A DNA stretch of 64,000 nucleotides from Lucifuga dentata (GCA_014773175.1 VXCM01000787.1:1-64000), one strand, 5' to 3'. Shown: positions 46,722 through 59,412, counted from the first letter of the stretch. Program-made: numbers and translations. The notes: generated from the letters alone by a model not told the origin.

Positions 46722-48492
46722 TAATCTATGGAAGATTATAAGGGGCACAACTAAAATTAAAAAATAAATAAATAAATAAATAAAATAGAGTGAAATATAA
46801 TACACATTTGTGAAATATAATACAGGTTTTCATTTGTATTTCATTTCCATACATGCATTTACTGTGTCATAATTAAGTGAAAAACATGGTATTGTGCAAA
46901 CTCTTTGTTTTTTTGAGTGATTTAATTAATTGTTTTTCATTGTGACATGAATTTTTCATGAATTTTTCACTTTACAATCAAATCACAGTACAGTGAAAAG
47001 AAAAGATCAGTAGTTTTTCATTTCATTGTTGTTCAGCACGTGTCAAAATTAAATACAAAGCTCTATCATTTCTTTTTCTGAAGCAGCTGCGTTATCAGTC
47101 CCACAATGAAAAAGAAATCATTGTCCAATCATGGTGTGGGGGGCGGAACTTAAGGCATAGCTTGTTCTGAACGCGCATTGGCAATGATTTTATATTGTTC
47201 TGAGTGGAGTGGTTATAGAGAGAATAGGGGACATACTATAACTTATTAAAGACAAATTTCTTCAACAAACAAATTGAGCTCTGCAAACAGTAGGAACAAC
47301 TTAGCCACATGCTAACAGTTTGAAGATGCAGCTGGGACATCAAGGGACATTACCAGTCTTATTGTCCAGGCCAGTCTCCCATACACATTCCTATTACCTC
47401 CGTAATCAGGTACTTGGAAATGCGGATTACAGAACCAGAAACTGCCAACCCCTACAGTGTCAAATCGTGGCTAACCGTGTGTTATTTGTTGTTGCAAACT
47501 TGTTGAAAAACTTGTTGCAAAAGAGCCGCAGTCTCATCCTTTATTCTCTCCTGACCCGACATGATCGCTAACTATCACCTACTAATGTAATGTAAGTTCA
47601 GAACAAGCTATACCTTAAGCTCCACACTGTGACTGGACTATGCTTTATTTTTCATTATGGCACTTGTGGTGGAAAATCTCTGGTAATATTATATATGTAT
47701 GTTATGAATGATGATGCTTTATGCCTTATAATAACTCATGTATGAATTAGAGTCTTGGTGACAAATCATTTTGTTCTAAGTGAGAGTGACTCGACCTGAT
47801 AGGGGGTCATGATTCCCTTATGCTAGCAAAATTGTTGGTTATGCTAACACACCTACTGTTTATGTCAATAAGCAGCTCACACTGTGTCTCTTGGATGATG
47901 AAATAATCAATATTAGGGGATAGGCACCGTGAGTAGCCAACAGCACATGGTAAGATGCATGAGGCATGGGCTTCCAGTCTCCTGCAAAACGGAGTTATAT
48001 ATATCTGTTGTAATCATGTGTGTTCAGTTATGTTGCAAACTAACTCAGGTCTTTACCAACATCAATAAAGGTCTTTAATTTTCTGCTGACCCTGCCTCCA
48101 TGAGCTTGACTTTCCTCAACACACTGATAACGCAGCTTCTTCAGAAAAAGAAAGGCTTTGTATTTAATTCTGGCATGTCTATGCCACCCTGTGCTGGACA
48201 ACAGTGAAATGAAAAACACCTTATCTTTTCTTTTCACCATACTGTGATTTGATTGTAATGTGGCATGAAAAATTCATGTCATAATGGAAAAAGAATTAAT
48301 TCAATCATTCAAATGAAAAAAAAAATGAAGAGTTTGCACAATACCACATGTTTTTCACTTAATTATGACACAGTAAATGCATGTATGGAAAAGAAATACA
48401 AATGAAAACATGTATTGTATTTCACAAATGTGTTACCATATTTCACTCTATTTTTCAATTTTAATTGTGTCCCTTATAATTTTCCATAGTAA
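46722..48492. repeat. 1.77-kb inverted-repeat structure with a nested inverted repeat
   Basis: The left arm (46722-47099) and right arm (48123-48492) are inverted copies of each other over about 370 bp. Shared words include ATACATGCATTTACTGTGTC, ATAATTAAGTGAAAAACATG, ATTGTGCAAACTCTT, ATGAATTTTTCATG, AATTAAATACAAAGC and GCTGCGTTATCAGT. The arms differ by scattered substitutions and small gaps. Inside, 47122-47172 and 47596-47638 form a second inverted pair around CTTAAGG.ATAGCTTGTTCTG. There is no transposase frame. It may be a MITE inserted within a larger fold-back element, or one element with terminal and subterminal repeats. Confidence 0.85.
47122..47638. mobile_element. Nested inverted-repeat element inside the larger structure
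   Basis: GTCCAATCATGGTGTGG-CTTAAGGCATAGCTTGTTCTGAAC on the left is mirrored by a diverged complement ending GTGACTGGAC on the right. The two ends are about 45 bp each, with about 420 bp between them. An 83-codon frame (47320-47571) has no domain I recognise. No target duplication is evident. Confidence 0.6.
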
Positions 48493-48876
48493 TCAGCTGG
48501 AAATGGCCCAGAAACTGTACCAGCCCACATGGATTCTCCTAATTCTCCTGAGGACTACGATGCTGCTGGAGCTCTCCCTGGTACTTACAAATCATTACCC
48601 TGCTTCCCATTGGATCTGGCCATGATGACACCATTCCCATGACACCGCTGTATACAATGACCATAAAAACAACAGAGGCAATAAACAGAGCACTGGTATA
48701 CTTAAAGGATGCTCACTCATTTTGCCCTCAAATTCATTAATATGTGGCTACAAATTACTAATTTGTTCACTTGATTTATTGAATTTGTTTCTTGAAAGTA
48801 AAATAACTGGTTTGTTTGGTAATTAACCTTTTCAATCTCTTAACTAATTTACCCCTCATTCTCAACTATTTCCAAT

Positions 48877-48882
48877 TTTATT

Positions 48883-48942
<60 letters not shown>

Positions 48943-48943
48943 G
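48877..48943. repeat. (TTA)n microsatellite at the 5' edge of a LINE fragment
   Basis: About 20 TTA units directly abut the LINE fragment at 48941. Its tail also ends in (ATT)n, so the fragment is bracketed by the same repeat. Confidence 0.95.
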
Positions 48944-49198
48944 CCAGAGGATCTGAGGCTTGCCAAGTCAGTGTCTGCTTTTAAATTGCAGCTTAAAACC
49001 CATTTTTATAGGCTTGCTTTTGTGTTATGTTATTTATTTATTTTGTGTGTTTTCTTTTTTGTTTTAAATGCCTTATTTTGTCCTGTGTTGTTCTGTCTGT
49101 CTTGCTGATTGTTTTATTAGTTGTCAAAGCATTTTGTAAACTGTTTTTAAAGGTGCCATATAAATAAAGATTATTATTATTATTATTATTATTATTAT
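48941..49198 (+). mobile_element. L2-like LINE 3' end with (ATT)n tail
   Basis: From 48941 the frame reads LPEDLRLAKSVSAFKLQLKT and then HFYR. This is the last conserved motif of the LINE ORF2, and the frame continues open to a stop at 49106-49108 (55 codons). The 3' UTR follows with CATTTTGTAAACTGTTTTTA and AAGGTGCCATATAAATAAAG, then (ATT)n at 49170-49198. The minus-strand LINE at 33434-34330 ends in the same way with WNSLPEDLRLA. This copy is heavily 5'-truncated. Confidence 0.9.
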
Positions 49199-50884
49199 GA
49201 TTATCTTATTTTTAATGGGCATACCTGTATACACATGTAAAAGAGGCAGTTTTCCAAGATTACACATGATTATTTGAGAAACACATAAATGGCTACCCTT
49301 AACAGAAATGAGGTACTTCAAGCATGGTGCCAGCTTTAACATGAGAAAAAGGACAAATACTGTTATTCATAAATGCCTGTGAGCAGCATCTTTTGGTTTT
49401 TTTCCTTGAAAAAGGCATGACTATGGTACTTCATCATTTGCACGACAGGTAAGCAATTCATAAAAAAACACTGACAAACAAAAATGAAGACCTATTTCAG
49501 TCTGAGTTCATTTATGGAATCTGAGTGTTGTTTGAAATGGCACTGTCCTCACACGTTAGTTTTCAATAAATCTGTGGATATAGTTGCAGCATTTTCCTCT
49601 TTTAAAGTTGCAGTGGCAGCTCCTCTCTTAAAATGTGGAAAATTAAAGTTTCTCATGCCGATTTAATACGTTCATTGTGTTTTTAAACCAGAGAAAGCAG
49701 TAGAGAGCAGAGCTCTTAAACATGAAGTGGTTCATTAACACGCCAATCATTTGCTTTTATCTGAGATGCCCCTTACAACAACATGTCAGTAATGGGACAC
49801 CGGTGCATTGAATGTAAGAGAAGCTTAATGAATGAACTTCAAATACTGCAGTGCTTATTGAGTGTGACACTTTGTAGTTACTGTGATTATTTTAGGAATT
49901 ATCCCCATTATCTTGAATTATGTATGCGAGCTTTGCTCAGAATTACGTGGTCCAAAAATTAAGAATTGGGACTTTAAGTAGCTCTAGGGCATGCTTAGTA
50001 ATTTAAAGAATGCTTTACTGTGCCACAAAATGGGTGGGTAATTTCAAGGAATAAGTTTGTCATTTAATTAATTTATTTAAAATATTTTACTCATTGATAA
50101 CGTGGGGGCTTTGCAACATTAACATCATATCATATTATCCACCTTCTACTTCATGACTATTAACTCTACACAACCTCTGCATGATCAGACCAATTTTCAT
50201 CTGAAACACTCTTTCACTCTGCTCATCCTTTTGTTTTTCACTCCTACGTGCATGTGTGTTTGTGTGTTTATGTGTGCATGTGTGAATGTGTGTCAGCTCA
50301 TCCAGATGTCTAGTCCTCAGCATGGGTGCTGCTGCTGGAGCAGACAGGCACCATTAAGCTGCTTGACAGCTTCAATCTGGGCTGATGGGACACCTATGCT
50401 GGATTTAGGAGGACTAAAAAGAGACATATTTTATCTGACACACATATGTGGTCTTCCTCTTTACTGACACACAGCCTGATTCATCCCTTGTCTCCCTCTT
50501 CATCTCTGTGCTCTGCTTGATTCCTCTCCATCAACAAAGTCCGGTATTAACTTTCTCTGGTAGCACATTTGAGATACTGTTGATAGCTTCCTCTCTTCTC
50601 CAGCGAGAGCATTCAAAGGGCCCTGCCACACCAAGATGACCTGCAAAACTAATGCTGACAAAGGCCAACTGATGGACCGTTTCATGTTGTCTCACATTTC
50701 TTTTAAAAGTTGCACTTGGACTCTTCATGAAGACAGCTTTCATACATGTACATTGTTCACTTTTGTGAGAGAAAGTAGTTTGGCTATAGTTAGTAAAAAA
50801 GAAAGAAAATGAGACCCAAACCACTGACATTCTGTTTAAATGTTTCCTTGTATATATTATAAGTTTGTCTGATCTGTCTGAAAA
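49199..50884. other. Unassigned sequence
   Basis: Overlapping frames of 60-104 codons at 50135-50830 have no recognisable domain. Nothing else is recognisable. Confidence 0.5.
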
Positions 50885-51317
50885 GGTTCATCTCAGTCAT
50901 CCAGGTGGTAAATGTCTAGGACGTTAAGGTGCAAAATTTGCTTAAAGATGGTTCAACGTTCATCTGAAATGCTTCTAGTCCAAGAAAAGGTAGCTGCATT
51001 TATTCTCAGGCTTCATGTAATCATTCCATACATGGCAGAAGTGTCACAGAAATTTAGAAGGATCTCCTTCAAACATAATATCCCAGTATTTTTTAAACCC
51101 AGCAACACTCCGAGACAGTGGTTAGTCCACCCAAAAGATTACATTCCTAAACGTCAGCAGAGCAATCTTGATTATGTTACTCAGTGCAGTGGGGAGTGTA
51201 GATCTGCATAACCAAACAGATCCTCCAAAGATTTGTAAGAACTGAAGAAGCATGTTGGATGAATGGTGGAATATCTTCAAGGAAATTTTCCAGTCCAGCA
51301 ATTGCACCTTAACTTAG
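50885..51317 (+). mobile_element. Penelope-like element relic
   Basis: GGTTCATCTCAGTCATCCAG at the start and GAAGAAGCATGTTGGATGAA-TGGTGGAATATCTTCAAGGA with CAGTCCAG near the end are words I associate with fish Penelope-like elements. The frame between them (50912-51211) encodes a matching protein segment. The order fits a relic that keeps the link between the reverse transcriptase and the GIY-YIG endonuclease, with the endonuclease itself deleted. The reverse-transcriptase core is not present. It is non-functional. Confidence 0.75.
50912..51211 (+). pseudogene. Penelope-like protein fragment (linker before GIY-YIG domain)
   Basis: Residues 38-97 of this 99-codon frame carry IPYMAEVSQKFRRI, HNIPVFFKPSNT, RQWLVHPKD and KRQQSNLDYVTQCSGEC in order. 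In Penelope-like proteins this segment precedes the GIY-YIG endonuclease, and its conserved Cys pair (QC..EC, residues 92 and 96) is kept. The frame stops three codons later, where YIGET would be expected; the DNA there jumps to AAACAGATCC. Residues 1-36 look only weakly related, and the ATG at 50912 is arbitrary. Confidence 0.75.
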
Positions 51318-52339
51318 ACAATACGGATGTGATTTTTTATTTTTTATTTTTTTAAATCACGTTAACTACAGTGTCACATTAAATAAATGTAACAGGCATT
51401 ACGAATGACGGAACATTATTTTGTCTTATCCACACATTAAGTCTGGCTCTGTGGTTTATGAATCCCACTCATTATCTGATGCACGGTTGATGCAGTAAAG
51501 TTTTGTGTGCCTGTGCACTTTTTTTTCTACAGTGTTTTGATTGTACAGGAAGATTAAAAAAAAAAAATGGCTAGAAGTATAAAACAAGGAAAGCTCACAG
51601 TAAGTGGCTGCACTCATTACACTAAATAGCCCATCAAAGAGCTTTCTCTCTCTCTCCAAATGCCACAGCCACCAATTCAACATTCTCAATTGGCCAGACG
51701 CTCAGTGATGGTCCATTTCAATTGCAGCAATTGGCCAAGGATCAGCTTGGCATCTCAGGACCCTAATAGATGAGTGTGTCCCCCATAGGAAGCCCTCTAA
51801 GACTGAGATATGCAGCCTGCTGGACTGGCTCTGGTCTTGCAGATTAACAGTGAGCCCAGGGCAAATCTCTGGCTGTTCCACACATAAAGCCAGCGTGATC
51901 CTCCAAACAAAATCAAAACTAGCATGTTTGCACATGCAAAGTGGCAGGACCACAACCAAAATGAAGCACTTTATTTGGCTCTGATCACCGTAGTGACTAC
52001 AGGCTGTCTATCTGAATGTGTAGCAATTTTCAAACAGCCTTATTTGCCATCATGCTTCTCATTTATGATCAGCTCTATCGATTCCTCCCACCGCTTCTCC
52101 TCCCACCATAACCTTTGGGCTCCTCCATTTGCAGCTCCATCATTAAACAGATCTGGAAGCTCAGTTAGTCTACTGCCACATATTCGATGGAAGTTTGGCA
52201 GGGTTTGCAATTATGCCAAATTCAGTTTTATTTAGACTACGGCTGCTTTGGTGGACAAAATCCACTAACTTGTTGGGGACATAAAGGAAGAGGGAGAATA
52301 TGCTCAGCTCAGGGAAACAGAGAGTAAGAGAAATTGATG

Positions 52340-52373
<34 letters not shown>

Positions 52374-53980
52374 AGGCAAATGAGGGAAAGATGGAAAAAT
52401 ACAAAATACAGTACTTGTATAACAGTCTAGGTAACTGTTGTCTCCTACAGATATATGACTGCTTATGCATGTTAAACCTGTAGCATGCTGTGACATCTTT
52501 TGATCTTTGCACTTTTGCTGTTGCAGCTGTATATACTGGGCTAAAACATGTAACATCACCAACATGTTCAATTAAGGAATCTAAATTGGCATTTATCAAG
52601 ATGTTGTCAAGACATTTATCAAGACATGCTACATGGACATGCTAAAAGCAGATGAAAGGGTGAGTAGCTGGACAAACAAAAAGTTTCTGTCAACATCAAG
52701 TATTTGAAGTATTGTTTTAGCAGGATTTGTGTCTGTCTGAGCACAGCAGTTATCAGGGAAAAAAGACGCTGAGTGACCAAGTGTGGAAAAGCTCCTCTGC
52801 TGTGGGACTTCCATGCATTCAGCTTGAATACTGTGCTTCAGACGAGCAAAAAAAGAGAGATAACACACACACACACACACACACAAATCCTTTGGGGCTA
52901 AACCGTAAGCTCTGGACAGCATTCAGTTAGAAGCAGAAAGGGAAAATCTCCATTCTAATAAACTGAATTAATTAGAAATCAATCAGCAATAACATTGTGC
53001 CAGAGGATTTGACTGATTTTTCCAAAACAGGATTACCTGTTTAAATGAGGGATTAATAGAAATGGGATGTGTGAATGTATTTAATGAGTGAATACTTAAG
53101 CCCAGCAAATAGCTTTAATCCTGTAATCCTTTAATACAGTCTCTTATTGACTCAAGTACAAAAAAATAACCAGCTAATTAAGCAGTAAAGACACTAAACA
53201 CTGTTATCGACTAAAAGATCTGCTAAAATGTCACCAATGAAAACTATTATTTTATGCTATAATAAATTCATTTTTTTAGTCCAAATTCATTCAATAACCA
53301 CCATTTGGATGTACATAAAACATTTAATGGTTGTATTTATTCTCTCATTCTTTACTTCATTTTGCAGTGATTGATTTTATTTAGAAAATAAATAGTGATT
53401 ATTCTATTATAATTATTCTCTTTCAGGGGCCAGAAATCCTATAATAATAACAGTAATGAATACATTACTTTCTCATCTGGACTTTTTTTTGACCTGTGCA
53501 TTCACTTTGGTTTCATACACAAAATAAGTAAGAAAGTAAGTAAGTAAATAAATAAAATATACCAACAAATGTCATGCGACACCACTCGCTCCACTTATTG
53601 GCCAAAATTGTTTGGGGTGTGAGCAAGAAAGTCAAAGGAGGAAGAAGTTACTGAGGTAGTTAGGCTGCTGGAACAACAGTAAAAACACTAGCATACATTC
53701 CTACTTACAGTCATCATTTTGGTTATATACCAAGTAAAATTATCCCAGGGGAATGCAGAGTTTAAATTCCCTTTAAAACAACATCCCAAAAACTATTTAT
53801 TGCTTCACATTTGGTAGAGAACAACAGGAGAATGGAGAGGATATTGAGCACATACAACACGCTAATTTTCAACACATCAAACTTAAGCAGTGTAAGTTAA
53901 CTTAAGTGTAAGCTTGATATGTTACAACCTTTTCACAAAATCTATTTGATTAACTATGGCTAATAAAAGGTGTAGTTTAC
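51318..53980. other. Unassigned sequence
   Basis: Holds an A run at about 52342-52370 and (CA)n at 52864-52885. A weak match to the end of MITE family 1 (GGGCTAAAACATG) near 52535 is too short to call. I find no gene. Confidence 0.5.
52864..52885. repeat. (CA)n microsatellite
   Basis: About eleven CA units. Confidence 0.9.
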
Positions 53981-54385
53981 TTAAAGGACCATACTTGTAG
54001 TTTTACATTATTTGAGCCAAATATAGACAACCTGCATACACATTATGTTACTGATAACCATTTTTAAAAATAAAATAACTGCTGGAGTGGTACATTTTAG
54101 AAGTTGTTTCAGACTGCATTTGATTTCAGTTCATTCTAGTATGCTATTCAAAATCAACTTGTACAGGCTTAATCCATCAAACACGCAATGTATTAATATT
54201 GTTGAAGTAACTTTTTTTTTTTTTTAACTGGTCCAACACGGAGTTGCATGTAAACAAATTTATGTCTCCATCAGGGAATATAGTCCCAGGAGAATATGGC
54301 TTTTACAGAGAAATTAAAAACAGCCATTCCTTCTACAAATGCACATCAGTGTTATCACGCAGAACATTGAATTTAGAGTTTCAAA
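53981..54385 (-). mobile_element. TTAA-bounded MITE family 1, copy 7 (far end lost)
   Basis: It begins TTAAAGGACCATACTTGTAG with TTATTTGAGCC following. It is collinear with copy 8 through CAACTTGTACAGGCTTAATC, GAAGTAACTT, GTCTCCATCAGGGAATATAG, TTTTACAGAGAAATTAAAAA and GAACATTGAATTTAGAG, then breaks off. The terminal 180 bp and the second inverted end are missing. A run of 13 T occurs at the shared central site, here without an N. Confidence 0.85.
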
Positions 54386-54888
54386 GATCATAAATGTAAT
54401 AGGTGCAAGAAAATATACATTATATCTGTCTTGAGAAAATATCTAATCATTCAAAACACACAAAAATTATTCAGCAGAAAGTGATCTGCTTCAGCTCAAA
54501 ACAAAACATTGATTTGTAGACAGCAGGGAAACCCAGCAGTCCTATTTCTTTAAAAATGTAAGACGTGAGATAAAAATCTACAAACAGATTGAGCAAATTT
54601 GAGTCTGCGATTGTCTCTGTCAGCCAAACAGCCAAAATCACAGGAGCTTTTCTGCTTTGAAGAAATCAGTAAATCTCCCTCAAAGCTGAAACAGAAAGTT
54701 GCTGCTTAACCAGAGTCTCGGTATGATCTAGAAGAAGGTCTGAAAATGTCAGGGCAATGCATAAGCATGTGCATCTAACATTCACTTAATTTGGTACTAA
54801 ACAAGAACAGCATACTGTAGTCAACAATGTTGTACTGTATATGGAGAGCAACATGAACACTGCATAGTAAAAGTTTTATATAAACTAC
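54386..54888. other. Unassigned spacer between two MITE copies
   Basis: Nothing recognisable. It separates two family 1 copies of the same orientation. Confidence 0.5.
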
Positions 54889-55465
54889 TTAAAGGATCAT
54901 ATCGGTGATTGTGCATGTTTGAGCCCAAAAAAAAAAATAAATAAATAAATAAATAAAATAAAAAAATCCATATATGTTGCTGACAACCATTTTCCAAAGT
55001 ATGCAACTTGAGTGGTGAATTTCAGAATTGTTTTGCCTACCTTCCATACTGCTGTCTGTTTCAGTTCATTCCAGCATTTTATTAAAATCAACTTGTAAAG
55101 AATTGAAACACTTGAGATACAGAATCCATCAAAGCAAAAGTAACTTTATTTTACTGATCTTGCATGGAGCTGCACAGAAGACAATGCATGTCTCCGCCAG
55201 GAAATACAATCTCAGGAGAAGATGGCTTTTGCTGAGAAATTAAAATTACCATGCCTTCTTAAATTGTGAATAATGTTAGAAGGTAAAACAGTATTTTAAG
55301 GTGGATGTATCACCTGAATATTTGATTTGAAAGATTAGGGGATTTCAAAAAAATAACAGGAAAACTAAAATATGGGTTTATGTTTTGGAAATGTCAGTAA
55401 TGTAACACATATGTTCATTGTATATATTGGGCTTAAACATGCAAACTCCTGGTATACTCCTTTAA
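54889..55465 (-). mobile_element. TTAA-bounded MITE family 1, copy 8 (complete)
   Basis: This 577-bp copy has TTAA at both ends. It begins TTAAAGGATCATATCGGTGA with GCATGTTTGAGCCCAAA following, and ends GGGCTTAAACATGCAAACTC-CTGGTATACTCCTTTAA. An (AAAT)n tract (54928-54966) has grown inside the left end. The interior is collinear with all other minus-oriented copies. The central site reads AAAGTAACTTTATTTTACTG with no homopolymer, so this copy shows the likely original form. Confidence 0.9.
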
Positions 55466-56282
55466 GATGCAAGCATCAAACTGGCTTTGAATCAGCTGAA
55501 CTGTAAGCTGAACATCCAATGCACTTGAACTTGAGGGCACTAAATAAAATACTGACTTATCATTGAACATCCCACTACATGCTGAAGGAGGGAGTGGCCT
55601 ACATGACCCCCCCAGAACGCCTGTCACTGCATTCTTTTCAGCTGAGCAGCTGGACCCTGCATTTGAGTGTTCCTTGTTAAGTCATAAAAGTTTATCACCT
55701 TGAAATGCCTCCAAATGGAGTGAAACGCCGATGGCAGACTGATATCCGAGTTCACAGAGTAAGCTGTAAAATGTATCAGCTCCAGGGTACGTACATATAT
55801 CCATATACTGCAACTCAATTGTCCTGGAATTTCCTGTGATTAACAACATGTCCATGAAATATTTTTATAACTACCTGGACACAAATATGTGGTAATATGA
55901 CATGATCATGTGATATTTGCAAACAAGACCACCCCCTTAAGTCCCCTTAAAAAAAACTGACCAGCACACATTGTGGGATATGAGGACTGAAAAGGATGGA
56001 GCAATCATGCCCTTTAAATTTGGACAGAAACAGGAGAAGCCTATGAATGAAAACGGGCCTTATGAGCTCTTGATGACAGTATTTGGTCAGTATGCTGATT
56101 TTGGAGGGTCCCGATCCAGAATTGTGGCACGTCTCATGTCAGGTCTTTCTAAATATGTTCAATCGCTCCAGTAAATACAAGCCTGCAGACTAGATTTCTG
56201 ATGCAGATGGAAGAATAAAGGAACCAAATCTGAGTGGGTGCTTGGCTTTAGCAATGTCTGCATCTCACTTTTTACTGTCTGC
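55466..56282. other. Unassigned sequence
   Basis: A 67-codon plus-strand frame at 55971-56174 has no domain I recognise. Nothing else is seen. Confidence 0.5.
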
Positions 56283-56781
56283 TAGAGGTCTTCATGGGTC
56301 CATGAGCAATCAGGACCTGACTCGGGATTCACGTTGGGCTGGGTCCACATTATATTCAGTCTAATCAGGTCGGGTCCTGCGCTATTGCCTCGGGTCTTGG
56401 GTCTGAGTGTCAAATATGTCTCATATCCGAGCGGATCCGAGCAGATTCCCTATCAGCTCTGATCACGTGGTGCATTATAATCAGGAGAAGGAGAAAAGGT
56501 GATTTCTAAGGGAAAACTGAAGCATTCTCATCTAGTAAGAGGAACAAGTTAAGCAAAAATCTTTTGGATAATTGGTGGCACATCATGCTGTGCCAGTGTT
56601 GGTGTTCTCTGTGTTTTTGGGTCTGTTTGGGTCGGCCACATTGTGGGATGGGTCTATTTCAGATCTGGTCTGACTATCCTCAGGTCTCTTACAGGTCAAA
56701 TCTCTTTATGGTCTTTATTTATGCACATCGGGTTCAGGTTAGTTATCCACAGGTCTGTTCTGGTCCGAAATTTTAGATCCA
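56283..56781 (+). mobile_element. GGGTC-rich, probably hAT-type non-autonomous element, copy 2
   Basis: It starts TAGAGGTCTTCATGGGTCCA, which resembles a hAT-like terminus, and ends TTCTGGTCCGAAATTTTAGA-TCC. It is collinear with 41095-41597 throughout. Many copies of GGGTC, GGTC and GACC give it an unusual word composition. Open frames here (56564-56843) are by-products and carry no transposase motif. An 8-bp target duplication is expected for hAT but is not recognisable. Confidence 0.7.
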
Positions 56782-56787
56782 TCTGTG

Positions 56788-59250
56788 TATCTCATCTATT
56801 TCTAACCCTCGGTCTCTGGTATGGTGACTACTATGTGAGTTAACTGCCTCGTCAAAAATTCAAATTAAATGCAATGATCTGGCAATGGTTATAATATACA
56901 GCAAATAACTGTGTGTGCAAGTGTGTATGGAAGTAAACACAAACATGCTAAGTATCTCATTTGTATGCAAGAATCACCTTATGCAACGGTGAGGGGCCCA
57001 TTCATCCTAACAGTGGAGAAAACATCATGGTGAACAGTCAACAGTGACAAACGTGAGTCATTCCAGCTCTTCCACACAGACCTGAAGTCATTTGGTGCAG
57101 ACACATAATTACATTCATCAAAGGGAAAATGCACTCTGTGATTGTCTTGTTCTTTTGAATGGTGGAGCAGCTATAGGACAGAAAACAAAAAGTAATGTAT
57201 GTGTCCTACTGTGCTCCTTCACAGCCATCACATCAATCCATTAGTGCTTCAGTACATTGTAGGGTGCAAAGGCAAAAAACAAAAAAAAGAAAAAGAAAAA
57301 GAAAGAAAACAAACATTCGCTGTCCTTCCTGTGTTGCTCTATAAATTCAAACAGAAAACAATTTTGACATCAGAATTGAAAATGTGTAACATTAAATTGA
57401 TGAATCTGCCTGAAAAGGGTTTGCTAGGCACCTGACTAATGGGGAAATACCGGGCAAAAACTTAATTGGCTTAAGAATATACAGGCTATTAAACAGGAAG
57501 GACCCAAATCTCGGGATCAACCTGGATTCCTAATAATTACACCACATACATATGATATGATAGCAGCTTGTCCATCCATCCACAGGAGAAACAAACAACT
57601 TTTCATTCCATTGCCTCAGTGAGGAAATCCAGTCAGAGGAAAGAAACTTCACCGAAAAGACGGCAGAGGATATTGAAGAAAACACCAGACTAATAGCTTT
57701 CACCACACCCCAAGGCAACAGGAGACATTGCCTGTCATAAATAATCTGCACATTTTGAGAATAATTAGCCCTATCAGATGATGTGCGGTTTAGCTAAGGG
57801 AGACCAGATCTGGTCAATGCTGCCAAGACCAAATGACCTTTAAATTTTTAATTAGAACTCCTTGTTTCTCAGACAAGAAACAAAAGTAAGAAAGAAAAGA
57901 AGCCCCTCACTGTAATGGAAATGTGTCTGTCAGTGAGAAACAAAATGACATCAGGAGTTCTTGGACCTCATGAGTCACAAACCTTTTCTCTGGAAATCTA
58001 AAAAAAAGTCCAACGAAATGGAGCACACACTGTTAAACACCAACAAAATGCTTGACAGTAACTGCCGATTCCTCTCAATCAACTACAAAATTTTCTTCCA
58101 CCAAAGAAAATTTGCCTTCGTTTTACATATTTAAATTCTCAGGAATTTCCCATCTCACTAATGCTGCATCCAAGGTTAGGAAGAAAGGGACACTTTAATC
58201 ACCTACTTTAACTATGACATGGGACCAAACTAGAGGGCACTGTGCGTGCATCTGCCAAGGCCAAACAGTCCTCTGAAGCCAGACTTTTACTGTCGTTTAA
58301 TATGAATGAATAAAAGATGAGTCAAAAAGATTCATCATGTGGGTGAATTGTACAACTGTACAATGTGGACATTACCTTCGTCTGGATCTGTATATTTAAC
58401 TGTTGAAAACTACTGTATACTTCTGAATCAGCATCACCACAGCAACCTATTAATCACAGTTTCATGCTTGAAGCTTTATTTGTACAGCAACTCCTGTTCC
58501 AGATTATAGTTTAATCAGCCAGATCTGGATCAATATCTGAATCGGGGCTAAATTGCACCAGTAGATAGTCTGCCGTAGGGTTCACATGCCTGAATAGTTT
58601 CTTTCATATCCGTGTCTTAGTTTGTGAGAAGTCGGCAAAAAAATAGCAATAAATGCCCAATATTCCTGTGTAAAAAAATAAATAAATACAAATCAACTCT
58701 TCACCTGTCTACAGAATGATACTGAAATCCAGCTTTTGAAATATTCTTCTAACAATCAGACAGATACTGATCAAAACATAACCTCCTTGGCAGAGGTAAT
58801 AATATTCCACTCTTCGCTTTAGCAGTGCAAATGCATATTGATCTCTAAGATGCTCATACTGCCTTTTGTCAGTGGCATGTGTCTGTGTGTGTCTGTGTGG
58901 GTGGGTGTGTGCACAGACACTCAGCAATTTAGAGTTTAAAGATGATAAAAGTCTGGAAGATGCTGTAATAAATGGTAGCAGATGGGTGTTAAAAAAATGA
59001 TAAATTACTCAAACAACTACATGTAAGTGGCTGAACAAAGTAGCACAGACTCTAGTTAAATGAAACGTCATGATAAATGATGCGTTTACAGAAATCATTA
59101 CGCTTCATAAAGCCATGTGATACAACTCTCTGGTTTAAAAGTGGAAAAGAAGACAAAACCAGACATGGATATGGGTGAGTAATGATTGATTTATTAATTT
59201 ATCTTACTGTTATTAACTGCAATCATTTACAGAGGCCTTAGGTGTAGTTA
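56788..59250. other. Unassigned sequence
   Basis: Short imperfect repeats (AAAG-rich at about 57262-57310, TG-rich at about 58882-58911). I recognise no gene or element. Confidence 0.5.
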
Positions 59251-59373
59251 TTTGTGTTTTCATAAAGGGAGTTTTTATTTTATTTTATATATGACTCAGT
59301 GGAGAAAGTAAATAAGAAACTAAGCACAGCGGTGGTAATAAATTATAATTTATAATATAGCAGCTGGCCTTGT

Positions 59374-59412
<39 letters not shown>

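Noticed and set aside
52525..52577. Possible tenth copy of MITE family 1 (GGGCTAAAACATG ... CACCAACATG)
   Set aside because: Only about 35 bp resemble the family end, and no interior landmarks are present upstream.
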